Shown here: positions 29,890 to 40,101 of the stretch, piece after piece
Layout: each line of letters begins with the position of its first letter
Numbering within the stretch: position 1 is the first letter of the stretch
NCBI RefSeq assembly: GCF_000764495.1
Contig: NZ_JRLB01000098.1
Location: 1-47,176, forward strand
Origin: Nitrincola sp. A-D6
Lineage (GTDB): Bacteria; Pseudomonadota; Gammaproteobacteria; Pseudomonadales; Balneatricaceae
Direction of reading: 5' to 3'
DNA: 47,176 bases
Notes under the pieces: model-generated
The model's input: only the letters and a program-made list of their open reading frames with translations
Databases searched by the model: none
Told to the model about the DNA's origin: nothing
Translations under genes and position numbers: made by a program

Positions 29890-29906
29890 TGAGCAGTAAA
29901 TGCTCA
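29890..29906 (+). other. Hairpin in the nifH-nifD spacer
   Basis: TGAGCA and TGCTCA form a 6-bp stem with a 5-base loop. A weaker 5-bp stem lies just upstream (29869-29885). No T-run follows, so it may stabilise nifH mRNA rather than end transcription. This is inference from position. Confidence 0.35.
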
Positions 29907-29965
29907 CTTACTTATTCTCGATGGCGTTTCTGCAGATTAGCAGACGCCGCTGGAGGAAACCTGTT

Positions 29966-31436
29966 ATGGCTAAGTTAAACAAAGAAGAGGCTCAGGCACT
30001 CATTCAGGAAGTGCTGGAAGTCTATCCGGAGAAGGCGAAAAAGGAACGTGCCAAGCATTTAACGGTGAATGATACCGCTGCCGAGGCAAAAACCTGCGTC
30101 ACCTCCAACCGTAAATCCCTGCCAGGTGTTATGACCATCCGTGGTTGCGCCTATGCTGGCTCCAAGGGTGTGGTCTGGGGTCCCATCAAGGACATGATCC
30201 ATATCTCGCATGGTCCGGTTGGCTGCGGTCAATACTCACGTGCTGGACGACGTAACTACTATGTCGGTACTACCGGCGTGGACAGTTTCGGTACGATGAA
30301 CTTCACCTCGGATTTCCAGGAAAAAGACATTGTCTTCGGTGGTGATAAAAAGCTCAGCAAACTGATTACCGAGATAGAGCAGTTGTTTCCGCTCAACCGC
30401 GGCATCAGTGTTCAGTCTGAATGCCCTATCGGGTTGATCGGCGATGATATCGAAGCGTCTCCAAATCCAGTAGTAAAGAGATCGGCAAGCCGGTGATTCC
30501 GGTGCGCTGTGAAGGTTTCCGTGGTGTGTCTCAGTCACTCGGCCACCATATCGCCAACGATGCCATCCGTGATCATGTGTTTGATCGCGAGGGGGGTGGC
30601 AATGGTGTCGAGCCGGGCCAGTACGATGTCGCCATACTGGGTGACTACAACATCGGGGGTGATGCCTGGTCTTCGCGTATTTTACTGGAAGAGATGGGCT
30701 TGCGGGTTGTTGCCCAGTGGTCCGGTGACGGTACGTTAGCCGAGATGGAGCAGACGCCGAAGGTGAAGCTCAACCTGCTGCACTGCTACCGTTCCATGAA
30801 CTACATCTCACGCCATATGGAAGAAAAGTACGGTATCCCCTGGGTAGAGTACAACTTCTTTGGCCCCACCAAAATTGCTGAAAGCCTGCGTAAAATCGCT
30901 GCTTACTTTGATGACAACATCAAGGAAGGCGCCGAGAAGGTGATTGCCAAGTATCAGGCCATGTCAGAAGAGATTATTGCCAAATACCGGCCACGTCTGG
31001 AAGGCAAAAAAGTCATGCTGTATGTCGGTGGTCTGCGTCCACGCCATGTAATCGGTGCCTATGAGGACCTGGGCATGGAAGTGGTGGGTACCGGCTACGA
31101 ATTCGGCCATAACGATGACTATGACCGTACCCGTAACGATATCGGCAATGCCACACTGATTTATGACGATGTCACCGGTTTCGAGTTTGAAGAGTTCGTC
31201 AAACGCGTCAAACCCGACCTGGTCGGTTCCGGCGTGAAGGAAAAGTACATCTTCCAGAAAATGGGTGTGCCTTTCCGTCAGATGCACTCCTGGGACTATT
31301 CCGGCCTTATCATGGCTACGATGGCTTCGCCATTTTTGCCAAGGATATGGACATGACACTGAACAACCCCTGCTGGTCGAAACTGACACCGCCCTGGAAA
31401 CAACTTCCAGAAGCTGAACAGCAGGCTGTTGCCTGA
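29966..31436 (+). CDS. nifD: NifD, MoFe protein alpha subunit (two frame breaks near 30457 and 31306)
   Basis: The restored protein has about 490 residues. P-cluster cysteines are in [25 protein letters not shown] and [14 protein letters not shown]. Other landmarks are [13 protein letters not shown], the FeMo-co Cys in [13 protein letters not shown] and the FeMo-co His region [15 protein letters not shown]. One G is lost near 30457 (GCG-GTC) and one C near 31306 (GGC-CCT). Both repairs give the exact conserved sequence. The ATG at 29966 follows GGAGGAAA; the longer upstream frame is not part of the protein. Confidence 0.97.
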
Positions 31437-31495
31437 TTCCCTTATCACTACTCACGCCTGCGTCCGCAGATTAGCGGCCAGGCAAGGAGACGGTC

Positions 31496-33066
31496 ATGCA
31501 AGACATTGAAAATATCAAACAAAGCTTTCCCTTGTTCAGTAATGAAGAATACAAGGACGTGCTGGCGCGCAAGAAAGGTGACTATGAAAACGGACACCCG
31601 GTCGATACCGTGGATGAAACCTTCGCCTGGACCACATCAGTTGAATATAAAGAGCTGAACTTTGCCCGCGAAGCCCTGACAGTTAACCCGGCCAAGGCCT
31701 GTCAGCCACTCGGTGCGGTACTCTGTGCACTGGGATTTGAAAAAACCCTGCCCTATGTACACGGATCGCAAGGTTGTGTGGCGTATTTCCGCACCTACTT
31801 CAACCGTCACTTCAAGGAGCCGGTGGCCTGTGTCTCTGATTCCATGACAGAAGACGCGGCGGTGTTCGGCGGTCAGAAAAACATGATCGACGGCCTGGAA
31901 AATGCCAAGCACTCTACAAGCCGGAGATGATCGCTGTCTCCACCACCTGTATGGCCGAAGTTATCGGTGATGACCTGAATGCCTTTATCGGCAACGCCAA
32001 AAAAGCCGGCGCTGTCGCTGAAGACTTCCCCACACCCTTTGCGCATACGCCATCCTTTGTCGGCTCGCATGTAACGGGCTGGGACAATATGTTTGAAGGG
32101 ATAGCACGCTACTTCACCCTCAACCACATGGAAGGTAAAGAAGTCGGCAGTAACGCTAAAATCAACCTGGTACCCGGCTTTGAAACCTACCTGGGTAACT
32201 ACCGTGTTATTCATCGCATGATGCAGGAGATGGGCGTTGACTACAGTCTGCTGTCGGATCCCACTGAAGTGCTGGATACCCCGGCAGACGGTGAATACCG
32301 CATGTACTCCGGCGGCACCACACAGGATGAAATGAAAGATGCGCCCAATGCCATCACCACCATCTTGCTACAGCCGCTGCACCTGGTAAAAACGGCCAAA
32401 CTGCTGACCAACACCTGGCACCATGATGTTCCCAAGCTGGATATCCCGATGGGACTGGAACTGACTGATAATTTCCTTATGGAAGTGTCTCGTCTGACCG
32501 GCAAAGAGATCCCGGAAAGCCTGGCCAAAGAGCGTGGACGCCTGGTGGATATGATGACCGACTCGCACACCTGGTTGCACGGTAAAAAGTTTGCCCTCTA
32601 CGGCGATCCAGACTTCACTCTGGGACTGACCCGCTTCCTGCTGGAACTGGGTGCCGAGCCAACCCACGTGCTCTGTCAGAGTGGTGGTAAACGCTGGGAA
32701 AAACGCATGAAAAAAATGCTGCAGGATTCAGCGCCGGTCAACAATCAGACGCAGCTGTTTTCACGTCATGATCTGTGGCATTTCCGTTCATTGATGTTCA
32801 CCGAAAAACCGGACTTCATGATCGGCAACTCCTACGGCAAGTTTATTCAGCGTGACACCCTGCATAAAGGCAAGGAGTTCGAAGTACCACTCATCCGTAT
32901 CGGTTTCCCGATCTTTGATCGCCATCACCTGCATCGTTCAACCACGATGGGTTATGAAGGTGCCATGACGATATTGACCACCCTGGTGAACTCTGTCCTG
33001 GAGCGCATGGATGATGATACCCGTCTGATGGCGCAAACAGACTTTAACTATGATCTGGTGCGTTAA
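31496..33066 (+). CDS. nifK: NifK, MoFe protein beta subunit (one frame break near 31909)
   Basis: The restored protein has about 523 residues. P-cluster ligands are in [36 protein letters not shown] and [14 protein letters not shown], and the P-cluster Ser region is [11 protein letters not shown]. The N-terminal extension (about 60 residues) is of the Azotobacter type. One G is lost near 31909 (AAG-GCA), and its repair gives [17 protein letters not shown]. It follows nifD by 59 bases with AAGGAG before the ATG. Confidence 0.97.
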
Positions 33067-33093
33067 TCAGACAATTCAGTACAGGAGAAACCT

Positions 33094-33309
33094 ATGGCCA
33101 ACATTATCATCAGTCAGGCTGCAGACGGTGGATTAACCTTCTACATGCCGAAAAAGGATCTGGAAGTACCGGTAGAGTCGCTGGAATTTACGCAGCCGGA
33201 AAAGTGGGGCGGTGAACTGACCCTGGCCGGTGGCCAGCGTTATTACATCGACCCACTGGACAGCATACCGTCACTTCCCCGATCCCTGCGTGCCAGACGC
33301 ATGGACTGA
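33094..33309 (+). CDS. nifT: NifT/FixU family protein
   Basis: The 71-residue protein has the NifT pattern: MANIIISQAADGGLTFYMPKKDLEVPVESLE, then WGGELTLAGGQRYYIDP. Deletion of nifT in other diazotrophs has little effect and its function is unknown. It follows nifK by 27 bases with AGGAGA before the ATG, and is part of the nifHDKT operon. Confidence 0.93.
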   Translation: MANIIISQAADGGLTFYMPKKDLEVPVESLEFTQPEKWGGELTLAGGQRYYIDPLDSIPSLPRSLRARRMD

Positions 33310-33348
33310 AGGTCATAGGTTGCCTGGATAACTGTAGAGGATGTAACC

Positions 33349-33540
33349 ATGTCAATGAAAATAGATCCGGATATCTGCACCGCTTGTGGTGACTGTGAAG
33401 TGGAATGTCCCACTGTATCGATCAGTGCGAAGCGTGGAACCTATGTGATCAATGCCAGCAGCTGTGATGAGTGTGTTGACGAAGGTGAGCCGCGCTGCGT
33501 CGCGGTCTGCCCGGTCGACTGCATCACGCTGGCGGCCTGA
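33349..33540 (+). CDS. Nif-linked 2[4Fe-4S] ferredoxin
   Basis: The 63-residue protein has two cluster motifs: CTACGDCEVECP and CDECVDEGEPRCVAVCP, the second with the seven-residue insertion also found in FdxN. It lies between nifT and nifY and is probably expressed with nifHDK at high level. It could be a direct electron donor to NifH or to cofactor synthesis. Its partner is not predictable from sequence. Confidence 0.9.
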   Translation: MSMKIDPDICTACGDCEVECPTVSISAKRGTYVINASSCDECVDEGEPRCVAVCPVDCITLAA

Positions 33541-33614
33541 TCCATCCTATCCAGCCCGAAACTGGCCTTAACCGGTCAGTTTCGCTTTCACGCTTCCGAA
33601 GGGGGAGAAAACTC

Positions 33615-34321
33615 ATGTCCAGTATTAGCCAGGGTGCCGCGCGTCGCTTATCCCATGCCGCACGCCTACTGTCCGAACAGGACCCGGCCATATTTATAGT
33701 GGCAATAGGCTCCTACCTGGGTTTGCCAATTACCGAAGACAAGCTGCAAACCCTGACCGTAGAAGATATAAACCGTATTTTAAGTGGTGATGACGGCGAA
33801 CTGCCTGAAGACTATAACCGTGAAAGTATCAAAAATGCGCTGCAATACCTGTGGGGTGAACAGGAAGCCCAGGTCATGGCACCGGAAGTAGAGACTATGC
33901 CAGCCGCAATGCAGGATTCACCCAGTATCAAGGTCGCTGTTGCATCGAATAATGCCGAACAGCTGGATGGCCACTTTGGTTCCTGCCTGCGTTTTTTGAT
34001 TTACCGGGTCAACACCGAGGGCCTGTACCTGGCCGATGTGCGTGATGCCAGCAGCACGCATGCAGCCGATGACCGCAATACCGCCAGAGCTGAATTGATC
34101 AGTGATTGTCAGTTACTCTATGTACAGTCCATCGGCGGACCGGCGGCGGCCAAGGTAGTACGTGCGGGCGTACACCCGATTAAATTCCCTAAACCCGGAG
34201 CCGCTCGGGAAACACTGCAGACACTGCAAAACAGCCTGATCAGTCCGCCCCCTGGCTGGCCAAAATTCTGGGCAAGGAAAGTGCCTTGTTACAACGTTTC
34301 ACTGCCGAGGCTGAAGAATGA
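33615..34321 (+). CDS. nifY: NifY/NafY-type apo-dinitrogenase-binding protein (one frame break near 34250)
   Basis: The restored product has about 235 residues. The N-terminal half is a helical NifY/NafY-like domain (AARRLSHAARLLSEQDPAIFIVAIGSYLGLPITEDKLQTLTVEDINRIL). The C-terminal half is a NifX-like cofactor-binding domain (IKVAVASNNAEQLDGHFGSCLRFLIYRV...IGGPAAAKVVRAGVHPIKF). One C is lost from a C run near 34250. Repair gives PPPWLAKILGKESALLQRFTAEAEE to the TGA at 34319. It probably holds apo-NifDK ready for FeMo-co. Confidence 0.88.
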
Positions 34322-34593
34322 TCAGTCCCGGCACACTCAAGCAGCTGGCTCAGGCAATCGAGCAATCACCTCAGGCACAAAGGGATAATGTCAGCCTGTT
34401 TAAACCCTTGTTGCCAGACGCCAGCCTGACCTGCTGCAGTGACAACGACATCCCCGGACAAGCCAGGCCAGCTTATCAGGGAAGCGGATTTGACCTGTAT
34501 CTGGTCGATGCAACAGCCCACTGCGCCAGTCTGACCAATGACCTGACAATCGCCTGTGGTGTCGTGCTGGCCCTGCATGACGATGACGACTAG
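34318..34593 (+). CDS. Uncharacterised nif-cluster protein (91 aa)
   Basis: I do not recognise this firmly. It may belong to the small family found after nifY in Azotobacter-type clusters (possibly DUF6129). It has a helical N-terminus (ISPGTLKQLAQAIEQSPQAQRDNVSLFKPLLP) and a C-terminal part SLTCCSDNDIPGQARPAYQGSGFDLYLVDATAHCASLTNDLTIACGVVLALHDDDD with four cysteines and an acidic tail. Its ATG overlaps the repaired nifY stop by four bases (ATGA), which supports the repair and shows tight coupling. Confidence 0.7.
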   Translation: MISPGTLKQLAQAIEQSPQAQRDNVSLFKPLLPDASLTCCSDNDIPGQARPAYQGSGFDLYLVDATAHCASLTNDLTIACGVVLALHDDDD

Positions 34594-34618
34594 CCACGAG
34601 TTCGGCGAGGAGAACGCT

Positions 34619-35602
34619 ATGCAGAACACAGTATCTGCGGTATTACAGCCTGACAATCTGAAAAACTCCGGACCAGGCGTTGACTATCTGGCCAGGGGTA
34701 TTGCTCGCCTGCAGCCCCGTCCACACCACACCACACTGCTAACCTACCTTAATACCTGTTGGCCTGAAGCCAGTTTCAAGCACCGGCTCAGCCGTTCCGG
34801 CTGGTTCAGAAGCGGGGGCATTCGCCATCAGGATGGCACGCTGCTCAGCCAGGATATGCAGCAGTGGCTGGAGAGATCGCTACAGCAAAGTGGCGATTTC
34901 GAGCAGTTGCTGATTGACCTTGAGTCCTTGCAACCCCTGGTGACTCGCTTTAATGGCACCACGCACTTTTTTACCGCCAGTTACGGCCATGCACCAGAAG
35001 CTTGCTGGCAACTGGAAGTGGAAGAACTTCAGGAGGTGATGGACCGGCAGTTACTCAATCCAGCGGCCGCTCTACCCTTAGATCTGGCCGACCTGACCGA
35101 TCCACTGCACCCGGCTGAGCTGGATGGGCAGCCGCTGGGCTTTCCTGCCTACCGCCTCGGCTGCCTGATGAATCTGCATCTAGCACTGGATACTGCGGTA
35201 AACGCACCGGCATTACGACGCTTTTTCAGTGAATGGAACGAAGGACCCGGTAGCGGATTAACGGACTTTCACCGTCACTGGTTTTTTCAGCGCCATCAAA
35301 GCCGCAATAGCTATGGCGTCGATGAGCTGCGCCTGCAACCCCATGCCATCAAAGCCAGGATGTTGAAAACACACCCCTGGAACCTGCATGAGGACGTCAC
35401 GGGGATGGCCGCACAACTACGTAGTTTCGATAAAGCCGCGGGCTTTTTCGGAGCCTGGTACTTTGGCATGGTGGCTGGCAACCTGGTTCCCAGAGAACTC
35501 GCCGAGCGTTTACAGGATGACTGGCTCAAGGATTATCGCTACATCTCGGAGCGTCAGGCTATCTGGGTCCGTAACTGGTTACATAAGCCCTATACCTTAT
35601 AA
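34619..35602 (+). CDS. Uncharacterised nif-cluster protein (327 aa)
   Basis: I do not recognise a named family. The protein is soluble and rich in Leu, Gln, His and Trp. It has no signal peptide, no membrane helix and no clear Fe-S motif (only three Cys). Notable blocks are GWFRSGGIRHQDGTLLSQDMQQWLE, FFTASYGHAPEACWQLEVEELQEV, GLTDFHRHWFFQRHQSRNSYGVDELRLQPHAIKARMLKTHPWNLHEDV and GAWYFGMVAGNLVPRELAERLQDDW. The ATG at 34619 has GAGGAG upstream. It is the last gene before the nifE promoter and so should be co-expressed with nifHDKT-nifY. Confidence 0.7.
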   Translation: MQNTVSAVLQPDNLKNSGPGVDYLARGIARLQPRPHHTTLLTYLNTCWPEASFKHRLSRSGWFRSGGIRHQDGTLLSQDMQQWLERSLQQSGDFEQLLIDLESLQPLVTRFNGTTHFFTASYGHAPEACWQLEVEELQEVMDRQLLNPAAALPLDLADLTDPLHPAELDGQPLGFPAYRLGCLMNLHLALDTAVNAPALRRFFSEWNEGPGSGLTDFHRHWFFQRHQSRNSYGVDELRLQPHAIKARMLKTHPWNLHEDVTGMAAQLRSFDKAAGFFGAWYFGMVAGNLVPRELAERLQDDWLKDYRYISERQAIWVRNWLHKPYTL

Positions 35603-35611
35603 CTTCCCCCC

Positions 35612-35648
35612 GAGGCTGACAGCAGATTGCCCCATGTTTGTCAGCCTC
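35612..35648 (+). terminator. Hairpin after the nifHDKTY unit
   Basis: GAGGCTGACA and TGTCAGCCTC form a perfect 10-bp stem with a 17-base loop, starting nine bases after the stop codon. The downstream sequence is T-rich but has no pure run. It probably ends the nifHDKTY transcript before the nifE promoter. Confidence 0.5.
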
Positions 35649-35670
35649 ACTCTATTTATTAAAACCGCTT

Positions 35671-35686
35671 TGTCGCTTTTCAAACA
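35671..35686. promoter_or_regulatory. NifA activator site of nifE
   Basis: TGT-N10-ACA with core cgcttttcaa, 103 bases upstream of the -24 element. A reverse-oriented IHF-like match (12 of 13) lies at 35738-35750. Confidence 0.8.
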
Positions 35687-35788
35687 TTGTCTCCATCACG
35701 TACGACAAACACACCGAATGCCACAGAACAAAAAATACAAAACATTGTTTTAATTGAAAAATATAACAGGATTTTTTCAACTCTTCAG

Positions 35789-35804
35789 TGGCACAGCCTT
35801 TGCA
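35789..35804 (+). promoter_or_regulatory. Sigma-54 promoter of the nifENX operon
   Basis: TGGCAC-N5-TTGCA is a perfect -24/-12 element, 75 bases upstream of the nifE ATG. Confidence 0.93.
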
Positions 35805-35878
35805 AAACCCTGGATAGATACGCTGAAAGCGCCGGACCAGCCGGCACTCAGCCTCAGTTATCCACAGAGGAAGCGACT

Positions 35879-37278
35879 ATGCAGGCAAAACAACTGGCCG
35901 CCTTACTGGATGAGCCCGCTTGCAGCCACAACAGCAAAGCAAAAAGTGGCTGCACTCCACCCAAACCCGGCGCATCGGATGGTGGATGTGCCTTTGATGG
36001 GGCACAGATCGCCTTGCTACCCATTGCGGATGTTGCGCATATCGTGCATGGCTCCATAGCCTGTGCCGGTAGCTCCTGGGATAATCGCGGTACCCGCTCA
36101 TCTGGCCCAACCCTCTATCGTATCGGCATGACCACCGACCTGACTGAACAGGATGTCATCATGGGGCAGGGTGAGAAGCGCTTGTTTCACAGTATTGCCC
36201 AGGCCATCAGGGACTACTCACCGGCGGCGGTGTTTGTCTATAACACCTGTGTACCGGCCTTGATCGGCGATGACTTTGAAGCCGTCTGCCGGGCTGCCAC
36301 TACCCACTTCAGCCTGCCGGTTATACCGGTGGACTCGGCCGGATTCTACGGCACCAAAAACCTCGGTAACCGCCTGGCGGGTGAGGCGATGTTTAAACAT
36401 GTCATCGGCACCGCCGAGCCGGAGCCCGTAGCCGCTGAGCTTCAGCGCCCCGGCATTCAGGTACACGACATCAACCTGATCGGTGAATACAACATCGCCG
36501 GAGAGTTCTGGCAGGTACTGCCGTTACTGGATGAACTGGGGCTGCGCATCCTTTGCACCCTGTCCGGCGATGCGCGTTTTCATCAGGTGCAGACCATGCA
36601 CCGCGCTGAAGCCAATATGGTGGTGTGTGCCAAGGCGCTATTAAATGTCGCCCGAAAAATGCAGGAGCACTATGGCATCCCCTGGTTTGAAGGCAGTTTC
36701 TACGGCGTAGAAGACACCTCTGATGCCCTGCGTAGCCTGGCGCGTTTATTACAGGACCCTGACCTGACCCAGCGTACAGAACAGCTGATCGCACGAGAAG
36801 AGGCCCGTATCCACACCCTGCTTGCCCCTGGCGGGAGAGGCTAAACGGCAAACGCGTGCTGCTATATACCGGTGGGGTGAAATCCTGGTCCATTGTCTCG
36901 GCGCTGCAGGATCTGGGCATGGAGGTTGTCGCAACCGGCACCAAGAAGTCCACCGAGGAGGATAAACAACGCATTCGCGAGATCATGGGTGAGGATGCAC
37001 GCATGCTCGACGACGGCAGTCCGCGTGCGCTGCTGGACACCATCCGTGACTACCGTGCCGACATGCTGATTGCCGGGGGCCGTAATATGTATACCGCACT
37101 GAAAGCCCGGATTCCCTTTCTGGACATCAACCAGGAGCGCGAGTTTGGCTATGCCGGGTATGACGGCATGCTGGAGCTGGCACGTCAGCTTTCACTCACG
37201 CTGGAGTCGCCTATCTGGACATCACTAAGAACACCTGCACCCTGGCAGCACACAGCTGAAGGAGTTAAGCATGGTTAA
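35879..37278 (+). CDS. nifE: NifE, FeMo-co scaffold subunit (one frame break near 36827)
   Basis: The restored product has about 466 residues. Conserved parts are [80 protein letters not shown] and [24 protein letters not shown], then [36 protein letters not shown]. One C is lost near 36827, where repair gives [16 protein letters not shown]. With NifN it forms the scaffold where NifB-co matures to FeMo-co. It overlaps nifN by eight bases. Confidence 0.95.
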
Positions 37279-38692
37279 AATCATTAAACGCCAAAAGCCC
37301 ATGACGGTAAACCCACTCAAGGTCAGTCAGCCTACTGGCGCTATTCTGGCGTTTCTTGGCATACGCCACGCCTTACCCATGCTGCATGGCTCGCAGGGTT
37401 GCAGTGCCTTTGCCAAGGTGTTTTTTGTGCGCCATTTTCGTGAACCCATTCCCCTGCAAACCACCGCCATGGACCAGACCACCACGGTCATGGGGCTGAT
37501 GACAATGTGTTTCAGGGATTACGTACGGTGATCGAAAAGCGCCAGCCCGCCCTGATCGGCATTCCAACTACGGGCTTATCGGAAACCCAGGGCAGTGATA
37601 TCCACGGGCTGGTTAAACGCTTCTACCATCAACACCCTGAATACAGCAACACCCCGATCATTCCAGTCGTTACGCCGGATTATAGCGGCGGCCTGGAAAG
37701 CGGTTATGCCCTGGCGGTTGAAGCCCTGATCCAGCAGTTGGTCGCTGATGATCCAGGACACGCGGGTGAGCACCCACAACAGATTAATGTGTTGGTGTCC
37801 TCCATGCTGACGGCGGCTGACCTGGAATACCTGCGTGATCTGGTGGAAAGCTTCTCCCTGCAGCCGGTAATACTGCCCGATGTCGCGATGCCCTGGATGG
37901 TCATCTGACCGATGACGACTTTACCCCCTAACCGTCGGCGGCACCCCGGTAGAAGCCTTTGCCAGCCTGGGGAAAGCCCGCGCCACCCTGGTTATCGGCC
38001 GCTCCCTGCACAAAGCAGCCGATCTGTTACAGCAACGCACCGGTGTTGAAGATTACCGTTTCGACAGTCTGATGGGACTAGACGCCATGGATGCATTGGT
38101 AGAGACACTGCGCCAACTCAGTGGACAAGCCGTCTCCGTAAGGCTGGAGCGTGAACGTAGCCAGTTACAGGACAGCCTGCTGGATACCCATTTTATGCTG
38201 GGTTTTGCACGTTATGCCGTCGCCGCCGATCCGGACCTGCTGTATTCACTCAGCCAGTTACTGGTCAGCACAGGCGGGGAGGTTGTGGCGGCCGTGAGCC
38301 CACACCATGCGGCCCTGCTGGCTGATTTACCCGTTAACGAAGTGTTTATTGGTGATCTGGAAGACCTGGAACAAACCGCCCGAAGCCATCAGGCGCAACT
38401 GCTGATCAGTAATGCACACGCGGCTGAGACGGCAGCCAGGCTGCACATACCCTTAGTCCGCGCTGGCTGGCCTGTCTATGACCGACTGGGCGCACAGCAC
38501 CAGCTCTGGATCGGCTATCGTGGCACCCGCAATACCCTGACCCTACTGGCTAATCAGTTGCTGGAACAGGGACATCAGCACGCGATCAAAGCGCATGTAT
38601 CCATCTACGCCACTCGCCATGCCAATCAGACGACCTGCGTCAATCAACCTATAACAGGGGAGGCTGACCATGCGTCACTTGAAGTTAATTAA
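37271..38692 (+). CDS. nifN: NifN, FeMo-co scaffold subunit (three frame breaks)
   Basis: The restored product has about 474 residues. The N-terminal [67 protein letters not shown] is typical NifN. Losses are one G in the run at 37492-37495 (repair gives [17 protein letters not shown]), one G near 37890 (GTCGCG-ATG-GCC) and one C in the run at 37924-37928 (repair gives [17 protein letters not shown]). The whole frame then reads through to 38692 without other stops. It overlaps nifX by 23 bases. Confidence 0.93.
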
Positions 38693-39176
38693 GCCCGCTG
38701 AAGCGGATACCAGCCAATTGCAGATCGCCTTTGCCAGCAGCGATCGCACCCAGGTAGACCAGCACTTCGGCGCGGCAGAAGCCTTTGTTATCTATAGCCT
38801 AAGCGCGACTGGCTATCAGGTGGCTGAAGTGGCCGAATTTTCCGGCAATGACACTCTGAGAGACAAGCAGGAAGGCAAGCTGGAAGCCAAGGTTAAGCTG
38901 CTACGGGGCTGTGCGGCAGTTTATTGTATCGCTATCGGTGCCTCCGCTATTCGGCAGCTGTTAGCCGAGGGCGTGCAACCCCTGAAGGTAGAGCAGGGTG
39001 AGTTGATCGAAGATCTGCTTAAACAGTTGAACCTGTGCTGGCAAGAGGCTCCGCCCGTCTGGTTAACCCGGGCACTGCGTCAGCAACATAACGCCCGACC
39101 GGCTGATCAGCGCTTTACGGCCATGCTGGCTGAAGGCTGGCAAGAGGGCTTACAAGAGGACTGGCCAGCATGCTGA
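38670..39176 (+). CDS. nifX: NifX, FeMo-co precursor carrier
   Basis: The 168-residue protein has the NifX/NafY/NifB-C domain: LQIAFASSDRTQVDQHFGAAEAFVIYSLSATGYQVAEVAEF, then KVKLLRGCAAVYCIAIGASAIRQLLAEGVQPLKVEQG. It binds NifB-co and the VK-cluster and passes them between NifB and NifEN. It is intact and overlaps nifN at its start and the RseC-like gene by seven bases at its end. Confidence 0.94.
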   Translation: MRHLKLIKPAEADTSQLQIAFASSDRTQVDQHFGAAEAFVIYSLSATGYQVAEVAEFSGNDTLRDKQEGKLEAKVKLLRGCAAVYCIAIGASAIRQLLAEGVQPLKVEQGELIEDLLKQLNLCWQEAPPVWLTRALRQQHNARPADQRFTAMLAEGWQEGLQEDWPAC

Positions 39177-39636
39177 CAACCCAGGGAAAAGTTGTACGTT
39201 CAGCGGACGGCCACCTGGCAATGCAAGCCGAGTGTCTGGAATCCTGCAAGTCTTGCGGTGTCAGTAAAATCTGCTCTGGCAGCCGCCGCACTCAACAGCT
39301 GGATCTACCCTCCTCACAGCAGACATGGGCAGAGGGACAGCTAGTCCAGGCCGATGTAGAAGAGGGTGAACTGCTACGCATCGCCCTGCTGGTCTACAGC
39401 CTGCCCTGTGTCTTCATGCTGATAGCCGCTCTGCTGGCCTCCCCCTGGGGTGATCTGGCAACAGCCGCAGGCTGCCTGACCGGTCTGCAAGCGGCCTGGT
39501 GATCAGCAGCCTGATAGCCCTGCGCAAGCCACCCCAGGTCTATCTGACGCTTCAACAAAGCGATCCAGACCAGAATCCCAACCCCTTAGCCTATAACCCC
39601 GAACTTTTGGAGAAAGACTATGAGCCAATGCGCTGA
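39170..39636 (+). CDS. RseC/MucC-like membrane protein in the nifENX operon (one frame break near 39487)
   Basis: The restored product has about 155 residues. A cytoplasmic N-terminal domain has a cysteine cluster (ECLESCKSCGVSKIC), then two membrane helices (ALLVYSLPCVFMLIAALLAS and AAGCLTGLASGLVISSLIAL). This matches the RseC/MucC family, which in E. coli works with the Rnf-like RsxABCDGE complex to reduce SoxR. One G is missing near 39487, and repair runs to the TGA at 39634. Its end overlaps the next gene by 17 bases. Link to the nif Rnf complex is inferred. Confidence 0.78.
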
Positions 39637-40078
39637 AGCAACGCTGCCAGACCACCCTTTTATTGCCGAGATGATCCGCCAGACCCGCGCGTTTGACAGC
39701 TATGGCGTCAATGAGCAGCTCAGTACCACCGAGTTGCTGCAGCCTTATGTCGTCACCAAGGCTCAGCGCCGTGAGATTCCTATTATCGGTGATCCTGATG
39801 AAGAGATTCTGGCCCGTCTGAAAGCCTACTACAGTGCCATCGCCATGCGCATTGAAGCCGGTTGCGGCATGATGGCAACTCCCTTGTTTAATTTGTCTCA
39901 TGAAGGGTTTGGGCGCGTCATTATCAGCGTGGGTAAATTGCTGGTACTGGACCGCTCTCTTCGTGACGTACACCGCTTTGGCTTTGAATCCCTGGAACTG
40001 TTGTGCGAACAAGCTGACGTCTTGGTTAACAACGCATTAACTCTGGTGCGGCAGCATCCGGATGCCGCCGCAGCCTGA
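39620..40078 (+). CDS. NifX-associated nitrogen fixation protein (DUF269)
   Basis: The 152-residue protein matches the NifX-associated family: FIAEMIRQTRAFDSYGVNEQLSTTELLQPYVVTKAQRREIPIIGDPDEEILARLKAYYSAIAMRIEAGCGMMATPLFNLSHEGFGRVIISVGKLLVLDRSLRDVHRFGFESLE. It regularly follows nifX in proteobacteria. The function is unproven but tied to FeMo-co synthesis by position. GGAG lies before the ATG at 39620. Confidence 0.93.
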   Translation: MSQCAEATLPDHPFIAEMIRQTRAFDSYGVNEQLSTTELLQPYVVTKAQRREIPIIGDPDEEILARLKAYYSAIAMRIEAGCGMMATPLFNLSHEGFGRVIISVGKLLVLDRSLRDVHRFGFESLELLCEQADVLVNNALTLVRQHPDAAAA

Positions 40079-40101
40079 CCCGAGTACGAGGACACCTGAC
40101 A

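Noticed and set aside
29966-33066. nifD and nifK as true pseudogenes
   Set aside because: Apart from single missing bases, the full proteins and all cluster ligands are conserved, and nifH is intact. Decay would show substitutions and stops.
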